This document shows, piece by piece, positions 46,141-57,240 of a DNA stretch of 64,000 nt. How positions within the stretch are numbered: the stretch's first letter is position 1; each line of letters starts with the position of its first letter. Made by a program: the position numbers and the translations under genes. Below the pieces are notes generated by a model, which had not been told where the DNA came from, made no database searches, and saw only the letters and a program-made list of their open reading frames with translations. Source of the stretch: Takakia lepidozioides (lineage: Eukaryota > Streptophyta > Takakiopsida > Takakiales > Takakiaceae); the NCBI GenBank assembly GCA_030704615.1, contig CM060733.1, positions 23,870,001-23,934,000 on the forward strand, written 5' to 3'.

Positions 46141-46324
46141 CTTTTCTCAATGAGGCATGACAAAATTTCATAGAATGTGATGGATAGGCTTTAGGTACTG
46201 CACCTGTGCACAACACGCATCATCGCCCACTCCTTTTCTCAATGAGGCATGACAAAATTTCATAGAATGTGATGGATAGGCTTTAGGTACTGCACCTGTG
46301 CACAACACGCATCATCGCCCACTC
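46141..46324. repeat. 92-bp perfect tandem duplication
   Basis: The unit starting CTTTTCTCAATGAGGCATG and ending CATCGCCCACTC occurs twice (46141-46232, 46233-46324). It duplicates the end of a gene B exon together with its donor site (CACAG|GTGCAG), so gene B carries two copies of that splice junction. Confidence 0.9.
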
Positions 46325-48504
46325 CCCTCCAACTTGACTGTCGAAATCGTTTGACCTCAATATGTTACCATCCTTGGAGAACTTGTGGAAGAAACAGTAC
46401 CGCCACGTGAGACCTTTCCACTTTCTACTGTACGCCTCCAAGGTCATCTGTGGTGGTGAGACCATCGAAATATTCAAGTCCTTCAAATTCTGCTCTAGGA
46501 CAAGAATGGCGCGTTTCTCCAGCTGCAATGGGAACATCTATCAGAATTGCGCATGACAAAGCTATAGGATAATTCATACACAATAGGCACTTGAATCCAC
46601 AAATACCTGACTCCAAAATGTGGCCTTGTGAAGCCACCGATCAAGAACAATGTCACTTATTCCCTTGACACTTGTGTCAGGCTGGATTGTGCTTTTTGGG
46701 AACTGATTCAGATCCTTCACCGTCTGATCCGAGTTCCAAATCTCAGGCCATCTAACTTTTGTCTGGGGGTCGACCATGAAGAGAGCCAGCCTGTGCAATT
46801 TCTCCTGTTGCATCTCTGGATGTACATGCTTGTCGTAGTGGGATTTGATTTGGAGAAGGAACTCCTCCCCAAGTCTGGGATACACTATAATGGTGTTCTG
46901 GAAATAGACATTTTTAAACAGTGATGATCGGTACCGACCATCACTTTGTCTTCTAACAAATGAATGGAAAATTTAGTTGGTTTCCCAATGCACCTTGACT
47001 CAGTTCTGCTAGACTGCGATGATCGGTGCCGACCATCAGGATAATGCAAGCGATGATCGGTACCAAACATCACAACAAGACAACACTGGGATGCACACTA
47101 CCACGAGGTCTGAATGTGATGGTCGGCACCGATCATCACTCTTAGGCGGAATCCCTTCTTTCACTCTCTGAGCTTTTTAGCGAAGGAATGGACCTGGAAA
47201 CGATGACAGCCACACATCATCATTTTTGTGTCACTGCGATTTCTCCTATGAATTATCTGGACCTCTTTCATCCTAAATCTTTACAGTATGCAAAGGGTTG
47301 GTCTCCTCTTCTGGATTCTGGTGTAGTGCCAATCAATTCAAAAAGTGATGATCGGTACCGATCATCACAATCAGACTGCCTTGGGAAGCACAACCCATGA
47401 GGTCTGAATGTGATGGTCGGTACCGATCATCACTTTCCAGCAGAATTCCGCATTTCAGTGTATGAGATTTAGAGCAAAGAAATGGACTTGGAAGCGATGA
47501 TCGCCACCAATCATCGCTTTTCTGTTACTGCAATTCCAGATCTGAAGTGGGATGGACATTTTTCAACCTAAAGCATTTCATTCTACAAAGGGTTGCAGTG
47601 CGAGTTTGGATTTTGGGGTAATATCCAGTCATTACTGAAAGTGATGATCGGTACCGACCATCACAATGTAACTGCCGTGGGATGCACAAACCATGAGATC
47701 TGAATGTGATGATCGGCACCGATCATCATTCCTGGACGACCAAGCCATTTCCAAACTGGTCTGAAGAAGAAGGGAATGGACCTTAAAGCGACGATCATCG
47801 CTTCTACGTCATTGCAAGATGCGACTTTAGTTCCCTGGCACTATTGTGCATCACAATGAAATTGGCATTCTTTGCTTAAATAAAGCAATGGCGAAGGTGA
47901 TGGTCGACACCGATCATCACTTTCGCCTTGATGCGTATACTTTCCTACCTGCCTACATTCCTGAATCTGCTGAACTACAACACCAACCACATTCTTCTGT
48001 AAAGCAATGATCGCCACCGATCATCGCTTTTCTCACATCTGGGGACCATCACTAAAGAAGGAAAGAGTGCGTTTGAGACAACTTACGGATCCCTTCGCCT
48101 TCTTCGGCTTTGTGGCTGCATCGCTCGGATCGCCCTCTTCTGCTTTCCTCTTCCCTTTTTCATCGGTCTGAACACAAGATAAACCATGTTATTGAATTCC
48201 ACTTGGAAGGGAGAACACCAAGACTAATGAAATTAGTAGTATGTGGATATGGAGTGCTCACCATTTCTGTCTGATGTAGGGTTTGCAGACTTCCTCCCTG
48301 TATAGCGTCCACTGCTCCTCCCCCTGTTCTCTTGTCTTCGGGCATGAACTTGGTTGGCACTATCTAGTTACCTACGCTCACTGCTCCAGCCGTCGCTACG
48401 ACTGCGGCGACCTCACTCTCACTTCCCACATGCTCTTCTGCTTGACCTGTCTCCAAGTTCTGCTGCCTAAGCGCTGCACCATCTTGCATGCGACGCCTCG
48501 TCAT
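46296..48504 (-). pseudogene. Gene B, 5' part: paralogue of gene A without a visible ParB exon
   Basis: Minus-strand exons: 48382-48504 (MTRRRMQDGAALRQQNLETG; A starts MPKGRKQMRLQEEIAISEQQ), a short one ending at 48262 (TLHQTEM), 48087-48167 (DEKGKRKAEEGDPSDAATKP), 46607-46897 and 46296-46522. The last two align with A. VYPRLGEEFLLQIKSHYDKH matches DPALGKDFIPEIAKHYSRAM. KVRWPEIWNSD and LDRWLHKATFWSQ match TRWLSIWNAS and VDVWLNRMTWWFQ. TLEAYSRKWKG ... AMMRVVHR matches TLEDYVTRFRC ... AAMRIVYR. The intron after VVHR/IVYR has the same phase. Where A has the ParB exon, B has 1.1 kb of B-type palindromes. The first intron is unresolved (apparently too short), and later exons lie at 30080-30642. 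Confidence 0.7.
46921..48027. repeat. B-type palindrome array with ~295-bp higher-order unit
   Basis: At least 11 copies of a 24-bp palindrome (arm GTGATGATCGG or GCGATGATCGG, two central bases, reverse-complement arm). Copies start at 46921, 47016, 47050, 47116, 47345, 47410, 47494, 47641, 47706, 47897 and 48004, with degenerate ones near 47199 and 47788. Three positions repeat with a period of 294-296 bases (47050/47345/47641; 47116/47410/47706; 47199/47494/47788) inside a tandem unit whose spacers also match (CTGCCTTGGGA..., GAATGGACCT...). Central bases are always TA, CA or TG here. The copy at 46921 lies 24 bases before a gene B acceptor. Confidence 0.93.
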
Positions 48505-49466
48505 TTGCTCTCTTGATCTCAGCCTCTCTCTAATCGATGTAAAATACAATGACTTCCTTCTCTTCTGAACCAAACAAGGAACCCTCTCCAGCTTGACTGC
48601 CTCTCTTCCTCTAAGTGCAGAAACAAGAAAGATGAAGAGACTCGCTTTCTTGCGCGGTTCCGTCGTTTTGGGAGTGTCCCTGGAACCGTTGGATTCCCTC
48701 TTGTGTGTCCGATACTTGAATGTACATTTTCAGTGAAAATAACGTAACCTAATTGGGACAGCTGTTCCTTTACGCGGCTGTTTTGGGTTGTTGGCATGTG
48801 CAAACATAAATGATAAAACAGACATGTGTCTTTTTTGTGACAGCTTCATTAATATCACCGTACATTGTCATGGATGAGGATTCTCAAAGTAGTTAGCATG
48901 AGGCCTACTAAGGATTTCACGGAATATGCGTACGTGGAGAGTTCTGGGCCATTTCATGCATAATCTTGAAAGCATCAACATGATCAGACATAGCGAGTCA
49001 TGTCATGGCCTGACAAATGATCTAAGTACTTCAATTCTCTTCCGATCATCCCTACATGGGATCCTCAGGCTGTCTTCGAGGAAGTCGGCGGGTTTTTATT
49101 TTTTTGGGGCGACCCCCAAAACTTGATGGATCATCTGTCGGCATTGCTCAGAAGACATTGCACTCTGTAGGTCACATACGTTAATTTGACGGCGGATTGT
49201 CAAGAACCGTCCCCCGTAACTTCACAGGTGACTAGATGGAATATCAGAATATGCACAATCTTCAAGGAACGGGTGCTTCCGCCTCATTTCATGTGCACCC
49301 ATTGTGGTGCAAAGCTGAATCATCTGATTTCGCCTCGGCGAAAGTCCCTTGGATCGTACGTGACGCCCGAGACTGCTGCTTCAGTCGTTGAAGACAAAAG
49401 GGAGGTGGTGTTGAAAAAAGAACAGACGTCCTCCACTCCAATCGTTGAGACCAATGAACCGTGCCC
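48505..49466. other. 5' flank of gene B
   Basis: The first 100 bases include a leader-like segment (QKRRKSLYFTSI in frame) similar to the gene A leader. A plus-strand frame at 49186-49470 (CTHCGAKLNHLI) has a lone CxxC and no family. No partner transposase gene for gene B is seen here; the gypsy remnant begins instead. Confidence 0.35.
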
Positions 49467-52400
49467 CTAGTTTCGCGATCCAATGATGTGTAAGTTGGTT
49501 GTAGACAACCACACTTGATCCCCGATTGTAAACTCCTCATCCCGTCGATGTGCATTTGCATACTGCTTTTGACGATTTTGGGCAACCATCAGCTTCATTT
49601 TGAATTGAAGTATTCCCCATCGAATTTGTTGCACAAATACGTTAGTCGCGGCTACCTTAGATAACTCTTCATTTGGTAACTTGAACTTTGTGAGATGTTG
49701 GCACATTTGGGTGTTCGCCATACATTAAAAATAAATGAGTCTCTTTAGTTGACGCGTTGACCGAATTATTGTATGAAAATTCTACCAAAAATAATAATCA
49801 ATCGCACTCTTATTATTATTCTAACGTAAAGACCCGCAACATGTCTTCAATTGTACGATTCGCTCGCTCTATCTGTCCATCTGACTCAGGATGATAAGCT
49901 GTGGACATAGCTAATTTGGTTTTAAAAATACCAAATAGGTTTTTCCAAAACAAGCTAGTAAATTGGGTATCATTGTCAGTAATGATAACTTTAGATAACC
50001 TATGATAGGAATATACCGCTTCAAGAGATAGTCGAGCTACTTCAGGTGCAGTGACAGATTTTGAAGTGAGGCGGATTGTATCATCTTACTCAATTTGTCT
50101 ACAAAAATCACTATAATGTCATATATCGATGAGGTTTGACGTAACTCACAAATTAAATCGATGCTCAGAAGTTTCCAATGTCTGTTTGGTACTGGTAGTG
50201 GTTGTAAAAGACCTACTGACTTGCGGTTTGTTGACTTGTTTTGTTGACACTTCATGCAACTTCAAATGTACACCTCCAACTCGTCTTACATCCGTGGCCA
50301 ATAAAATGTTCGTTTAAGTTGTTCGAATGTTTTTTAACTCCAACATGTTCTGCTATTGCCGTATCATGAGCTTCAAACAAAACTTATGTCTTCAGTGAAG
50401 ATTTATCAGGGATCCAAAGCCTTCCTTCCTGGAAAACCAACCCTCGAACTTCTATCACTTTGTCCTTCTTCTTAACGTCCATGATGTTGTCATCCTCTAT
50501 AGAAGCCTTCGTTATCTTGTTCCACCAATCGGGTTGAATGTTGACCTCTGTCAATGTGTTCATGCACGACATCCTTGTCATTGCATCCGCTAATTGTCGT
50601 TTCCCCTCAACATAGACAATCTTCATGTTAAACTGTTATCGTTACTCCGCCCAACGAATTTGTCTCTCGATACATCTTTCTGTGTCTCCAAGTACACCAA
50701 CGGCTTATGGTCTGTCTCTACTATGAACTCTTTGTCTCCAAGATAGTGCCTCCAATGTTTTGTAGCCAATACAATAATTAATTCTTCTCGCTCGGTTGTA
50801 TGTTAATTCTGTTCCATAGGTAATAATTTAAAAAATATATATGACACTAGGTGCCATTCGTCTTTCCATTTCTATTGTAATACCCCATCCACTGTTGAGC
50901 CTAACGCATTTGCCGAGAGCTTGATTGGGCTTGTCGGATCATACCATTTCAAGATCGGGGCATGAAGCAACGCATCCTCTAAGGCCTGAAAATGTTAACT
51001 CATCTTTTGTAGCCCACTTCCATATAATTCCTTTGCCCAAAAGATTTGTCAATGGTTGGGCAATATTCGAGAATGCCCGTACAAATCGTCTGTAAAATTC
51101 GGTAAGGCCAAGAAAACTCCTTAATTGGGTGATGTTTTCAGGGGCTATCCACTGCTGAATAGCTTCTATATTGTCACTCATCATCTCAATTTTTTTTTTA
51201 CTCACGCGATGCCCCAGATAATCTACTTCTAGGTAGTTGCAAGATAAGGTGTCTCACTTTTGACAGATGGTGACATCTATGAAAATCCATTTATTTTTAT
51301 TTTTATTTTTATTTTTATTTTTTTAGCATATATTTTCAGTTTGATACTTATAAAAATATACAATAATATACTTAACAACTTTAATAAAGGGTCTAACCCA
51401 AAATATTATAGATATTATTTATTAAAAAATTTAATCTTTAATTAGAAAAATCTTTAAGAGTCAAATCTTAGTGTGTATGGACATCCTAGATTATATGGTT
51501 TGTATATTTATTAATGAAAGATGATATCCCAAAACCCCAACAGACAATATGTTATGGACTAATGAAAAATACATGTTTTTTGTGTATAAAAAAGTCCATA
51601 GTTTAGTAAAAATCAGATGGATTTCCAAACTACTTTCACCTATTGAAACATTGCACAATTTCTACAAATGATTTTTTGTCCTTACCACAATTGGTTACAT
51701 TTAGCTATGTTTTTTAGAGTCCATAGCACAAAAAACTGTGTCGTACCAAATTTTCCGCAAATTGGATGAACTATAAGAATGTTATTGACTTTTGAATCTC
51801 AAAACACGTTTTGTCATTGTATAGGTCTCGTAGGTGGTATACAAGAACCAATGTCCTTTATAATAAATATGAACTATTGTGAACAAAAAAAAAATATATA
51901 TGAAGCACAGTTATTGAAAAACTGTCCGATGACGTCCAAACTGAGACAACATATCCTGCAACTGTCATTCTTGTTTTCCAAACTCACAAGGCTCGATAAG
52001 GCTCTTACTGTAGATCAAAATATCATCTACAAAGACTATCACAAATCTATCTAAGAATGAGCGGAAGATATCATTCATGAGACCCATGAATGTGGCTGGG
52101 ACATTGGTGAGACCAAATGACATAACCATGTATTCAAAATGTCCATACCTAGTGCGGAAGGTGGTCTTATATACATCTTCATTAGCGATTCGAAAACACT
52201 GGCGCTGCATACGGTGATACACTTGGTCTTATAAAACCCTTTGAGAGTAGGTCCTCAACTTAAGCCTTGCATTCTGCCAACTCGTTTGGTGCTAATCGAT
52301 AAGGGACTTTATAAGAATGAATACTACTTGGAACAACCTCAATATTATGATCTACTCTTCTCTTTGGCAGAAGTCGTGCTGGTAGGTCATCTTTGAACTC

Positions 52401-53755
52401 TTTCAATACACTCTGTAATTCTATATGGACCTCACTCATGTATTTTTTTGGATTTTTCACGTCTCTTATTAAACCTACAAATAATAAGTCTTTCTTACAT
52501 ATAGTTGTAGTACCTATAACAAATGATGGTAGGTTCGATATGATGTCCTCACTCGATCTCCCCATATTTTCTAATTCTAAATTTTGAAATCTTTCGACGC
52601 CAATCAACATTGGGGTTATAAGATTCCATCCAAGGAATGCCTAATATTAAGTCATATCGAGCCAGTCTGACCACTCGTCATTCTAAGGTTTCTCTATATT
52701 TATTCGATCGTCAATTCTATGCTTTTAGGTAGTGTCTTAATGGCCTTTGTATGTTCATTTGACATTTCTACTTATTCTCTTTCATCTTTCTCCAAGGGGA
52801 GTCATGGTTTCAAGGCAGCCTTTCTAGATAAGAAGTTTTTTGTTGCCCTAGGGTCTATCAACACTGTCACATGAATATCTTCCAAGGTTCCATCTACCAC
52901 AATTAACTACGTCTGTTTCTTGTCCGCATGATTGATCTATCTCTTCTCCTTGTAGGGCCCCTCGCCTTTCCTCTTCTTTGTAAAACCAATAAGACCGCGA
53001 GGTCTACTTACTGGTTGTCCTCGTTTTCCTGCTCATTGTGAAGTTCGTCATCTTCTCATCTCCTCAGATTGTTAAGAGATCTTTGATACGTTTGTCAATC
53101 GTACCTTCCACTTCGGCAGTTGGCCGCAAGATGTCCGTATTTTCCACAGTTGTAACACTGTCTGGTTTCCCTTTGTTATTCTGTTCACGAGAATGTTGAG
53201 GAGGTCACATCCTTGTCATTCAGTTTCATTCGTCATTGTGTGTTATCTTCCTCATATTTGATTCCCTACCTATTTCTTTGAGAATATTGGAAGTTATCCC
53301 GTCTTCGAAGATTTACAAGCTCCATAGGCGTTGATCCGTACTGGTTCAATGGAACGTGTGTACCTTCATCGTATCTTGGTAACGCCCCTTCAATATTTTG
53401 GGCCAATGAAATTGCTTCGTGGACATCAACCAGGTTGCATAAAATCACATCTCCTTGAATTTTCTTCTTCAATCTTCTTCTGAAGTTGTCTAATGCTTCT
53501 GCAGAACTCATATCTTTGATTTGGACCTACAGATTAAAAAAATCTTCAATATAATTTTGCACACTACCGCGTTGTTCCAAATTCCTTAATTTTATTTGAG
53601 CAATTGTAACAGCATCCACTATCTTGAATTGTTGGAGTAGTCTCGCTTTTAAGGTGCTCCATAATAAACGTTCTTCTCTCCCATGTCTGTAACCATGTTG
53701 AAGCATTGTCGAGTACAAAAGATCGTATAAAGATTCATTGGTCCAAATCGCTTGA
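49467..53755 (-). mobile_element. Degraded Ty3/gypsy retrotransposon, gag-pol
   Basis: Read on the minus strand from 53755. Gag pieces: LRNLEQRGSVQNYIEDFFNL (53527-53718) and ALDNFRRRLKKKIQGDVILC (53266-53511). A protease-RT linker follows (52260-52610). RT occurs at 51965-52222 with [19 protein letters not shown] and [11 protein letters not shown], the catalytic block. The RT end/RNase H junction is at 50939-51205 (NITQLRSFLGLTEFYRRFVR), then RNase H/connection (50384-50626) and integrase pieces at 50037-50255 (LLSIDLICELRQ, an integrase-core-like strand) and 49467-49721 (RRDEEFTIGDQVWLST). Order is gag-protease-RT-RNase H-integrase, as in Ty3/gypsy. Many stops and frame changes show it is dead. 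No LTR pair was identified. It is interrupted at about 51210-51960. Confidence 0.88.
51240..51960. other. AT-rich insertion within the gypsy remnant
   Basis: About 700 bases of much higher AT content than the flanks separate two pol segments. It includes a (TTTTTA)n-type run at 51293-51322 and a tract GAACAAAAAAAAAATATATATG near 51883. It holds no coding motif. It may be a small non-autonomous element, but no terminal repeats were found by eye. Confidence 0.5.
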
Positions 53756-55129
53756 TGTAGGGAAATATGATAGATATACCTCCATGCGATAAATCTATTT
53801 TTTTAGTACTCCCATGACGTGACTTCCTTTATATGGCTCGACCTTGCACGTCTTGGTCATCTTTTATAGTAATGTATGTAACCTACCAACAACAAGTCTC
53901 AGGGCGGTTGATTGTCTTACTTGCTTAAGCTCCTCCATCAAAACGTTGTTTTATTGTTGGGTCGTGACAAAAGCATTCTACAAGTCGTGTAAGCGCTCCA
54001 TTATCCACATCGTCTGATCATTGGCTTGATGAGTAATGTGTGCGTTGTCCATCATTTCTTTATTGTCTGCCATTTTGCTCCACTACTCTTTGCTTCTTGG
54101 TGTTTGTATTCTAAGATTAATATATTATATATTTATTCTGTTATCCTAATACAATATGTAAATAGTACAATCCCAAACCATCCCGTACGTGACTATTGGT
54201 GATACAGAAAGAACATTTGAACTATTGACAATGTTCATGAATTCTACTCCAAATTCTGCAACTAAAAATTTTATAAGATGATGTTTGTCGATGGCGTGCA
54301 CATTGATACTAGATACATTTGGCGATGGAAAATTGGGCGGTATGTATCTACCTCGATCTACATAGATACACATATATATATATTATAATTTCTAATTATA
54401 TGACAGACGACAGGTCGTGGATTTTGTAACACTTCTTGATATCATTCTTTTCCAAATATCCGTACTATCATATCTCTAATCTCTGCCTTATGACGGCATA
54501 TCATTTTAAATTCACACTTAGAAGGGAAATCACGAGCGACGCTACAACGTGAGCGGTGAGCGTATGCTCACGCGGGGCTGATGTGGCGTAAGCCCACGCT
54601 AAGGCCACGTCAGCGTGAGCAGATGCCACGTCAGCACGAGCAAAGGTCATGTCAGCAAATACCATATGATGGGCGGTCAAAGAAAGAGTACATATTCCCG
54701 CTGGACCTATAACCGTGGGAATCGACATGTATAGTATGATGAAATTAGATCTCATTATGAAAGAAGAGCCCATGGCTTCAATGAATAGGTAGGACAGTCA
54801 ATTGCTGAACTATGTTGCATATTGCAAACAAGACGACACAATTTTGAGTGACAACTGCAAAACAAAAAACATATATCCTGAATGTGGTGTGCGACACTGC
54901 ACACCTCACACGCCTAGCGACAGTCGTGCATCACACTCTGCACACCGTCGCCTGTTTTGGATCCCAGCTCCACCGCCATGTAATACAATTGTCGGCGAAG
55001 TCTGCCTCCATCGATTGCGCTCGTCTGCTAACTTAAAAATCAGGAGCTTATCTGACCCGTTACGATGATATCTTTGAAATGTTCTTCTTCCACGTTGAAA
55101 GGTGGACTCTAACACTACAAGAGATGAGC
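53756..55129. other. Non-coding stretch
   Basis: Retrotransposon-like leader sequence followed by an unstructured AT-rich part. The GCCACGTCA repeat cluster lies at 54545-54660. Open frames up to 90 codons have no motifs. Confidence 0.35.
54545..54660. repeat. GCCACGTCAGCGTGAGCA-type repeat cluster
   Basis: Units GCCACGTCAGCGTGAGC and GCCACGTCAGCACGAGC in tandem, with inverted GATGTGGCGTAAGCCC at the left. It is related to the cluster at 29160-29300. Confidence 0.6.
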
Positions 55130-55660
55130 GTTTTTAGGACTACGGCTTTGGCGGAGTCATTAAAACTGCACTAGGTAGATGACTACAGAGCGCTGAAATG
55201 CGTTGCAGTCATAGTTTTATCACTACATAACTCCGAAAAGTTAGGAAGCTTTGGTCAAACATTGTTGACCACGATGATAGGGATGGTTTATATGACTAGT
55301 GTGATATGTTTGACTACACGTGGACGATGTTTCATGGAATGTTATGACTCCATGACTAGAGATGGTTTCACAGCTCTAATTATATGACTACATCGCTACA
55401 CGTGTCATTTCGAAGGCAATTACACGAATGTATTCATCCATTGGACGAGTTCATCCACAACATGACATGACATGTAAACTTATGACTGTCTGACTGCAGA
55501 TTGATTCATGACTCTATATATATGACTACATCACTACACGTGGCATTTTAAAAGCATTTATATGACTTTACTAGTACACGTGTCATTTTGAAGACATATA
55601 CATGAATGGATCCATCCATTGGATGAGCTCATCCATCCATGTTTGCCGAAATCCTATCAG
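55130..55660. repeat. Imperfect direct repeats around TGACTACATCACTACACGTG
   Basis: A block reading TATATGACTACAT-CTACACGTG-CATTTT recurs at about 55380, 55518 and 55560. Two of the copies are followed by ATGAAT-G-ATCCATCCATTGGA-GAG. Spacing varies (40-140 bases). It looks like the subterminal or internal part of an unidentified non-autonomous element. Confidence 0.5.
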
Positions 55661-57240
55661 CTTAGTACATGTGTTAGTTTCATATTGGTTTGATATAGCT
55701 CAAGCATTTTGTATTTATCGTAGAGCACCAAGTCGCATTCTTCATTGAGTCTGTAAAGTGAGGGTTTGCGGATGATGCCATTTGGAATGTGCGACAGTAT
55801 GGCTGAACGACGGGTCGTGTCTTCAAATGCGATGATTGCAGGATAGCATGGTGATCATATCACAGGTGAGAACTGCATCTACTTGAAGAAATTTGGAACG
55901 CTACCTTCATGGACATGTATGGAAGCATCGACGATGCAAATTCGAAGGGAGAGTTCGATAGGATTTACAAAGGTTATCTGGTGTCAGATTGGTAAGTTAT
56001 AATCGAAACGTTTAAATATCTGCTGCCAAGTCTACATCTCTTCCATTAGCAGTTATAACCAATCATCATCATGAAGCTACAGGCCCGATGTGAAATCCCA
56101 ATCGGGACCTATATCTTCCTCCCCCTTTTTGTCCTTATTTTGCTGTCAAACCCTTCATTCTATGTGGAAGGGTCCAAAGGGAACTTCACATTTCCCCTCA
56201 TGATCTTGATTTTGGGAATTCTTTTCGAATGCAATGCTATTAGGATATGGGTAGCATTGTCGTCATCACAGGTTGGCCGGTCAAATAATGGAATATATTA
56301 CAAAGGAAAGGTTGAAGCTGGCCGCCAGTATATGTGTTCTCTCTGCGAATTGCCAAACTGGCTTCATCAAGAATGTGCAGGGTCGCAATGTCCTCACTAA
56401 CTTTTAGGTTACTCTCATTTTAAGTGGGTGCAGTGCTGCTTCTAGTATGGAGCTCTTATCACTTGGTACATCATAGCGAAATTGAAGTGCTTATTCTCAG
56501 GTAAATGTGTGTCTTTTGACACTCTAAAGTGAGTTTATTTTGTTGTCAGGGTTAAAGGCCGTGTTGTAAATTGACTTGGGATTGGTGCAGGGAATAAATT
56601 TCACCACAGACAAGTTGATGGAGGCTGGTGCGGAAATGGTAGAGTCTGATAGAGTCACACGTGGATGTAAAAACAACAAACAATTACATGTTGCGGATTT
56701 TCTGCATTGGCTTCACAAAGAAGCGACCCAACCACATTAAGCGCACTTGCTACGCACAATTTCAGAAATGTTAGACAATTTCTAGGGCTCTTCGACAAAA
56801 TGATGCAATTCTTAGAAGTTGAATGGCAGTCTCTGAAAGAAATAGAACCTCAAGTACACCAGCCAGTAGTTTTTGGGGATAATGAAGGCATTTCAGGTCT
56901 CTGATGTCCATTTTTGAGGTTCAGGTGTGAGTGGGAAAGAGAGAGAAAGAGAGAGAGAGAGAGAGAAATTTCCATAGAACATGACGGTTGCAATGGTGGT
57001 TGCTTGTCAGGAACACTGCAAAACATTGTATGCAGCCAGTATTTCCATGTAGGTCCTTCACCAATTTCGCGATATGCAGCCTGATGTAAGTAGTGTTACC
57101 ATGTCTCGGCTTGCTTCGGTGGAAGATGAGGGAGATCATTGTGCATGAAGCTCAAATTTGTGATTTGAAGGTTCTTGTAGCCAAGTTCATTCCAGAGGTG
57201 ATTGGAAAAGACATTGAGAAGACATAAGCCAGTATGTATC
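55661..57240. other. Unassigned stretch with one open frame
   Basis: At 56071-56400 (+) a 109-codon frame has two hydrophobic segments (FLPLFVLILLSNPSFYV; FPLMILILGILFECNAI) and ends CSLCELPNWLHQECAGSQCP, a CxxC ... HxxC pattern like a truncated PHD/RING finger. No family is recognised. A (GA)n run lies at 56936-56967. The 56580-56900 stretch has broken frames only. Confidence 0.35.

Noticed and set aside
45616-53755. One gypsy element interrupted by gene B
   Set aside because: Both the 45.6-kb and the 51.9-kb fragments encode overlapping parts of reverse transcriptase with different sequences, so they are two separate insertions.
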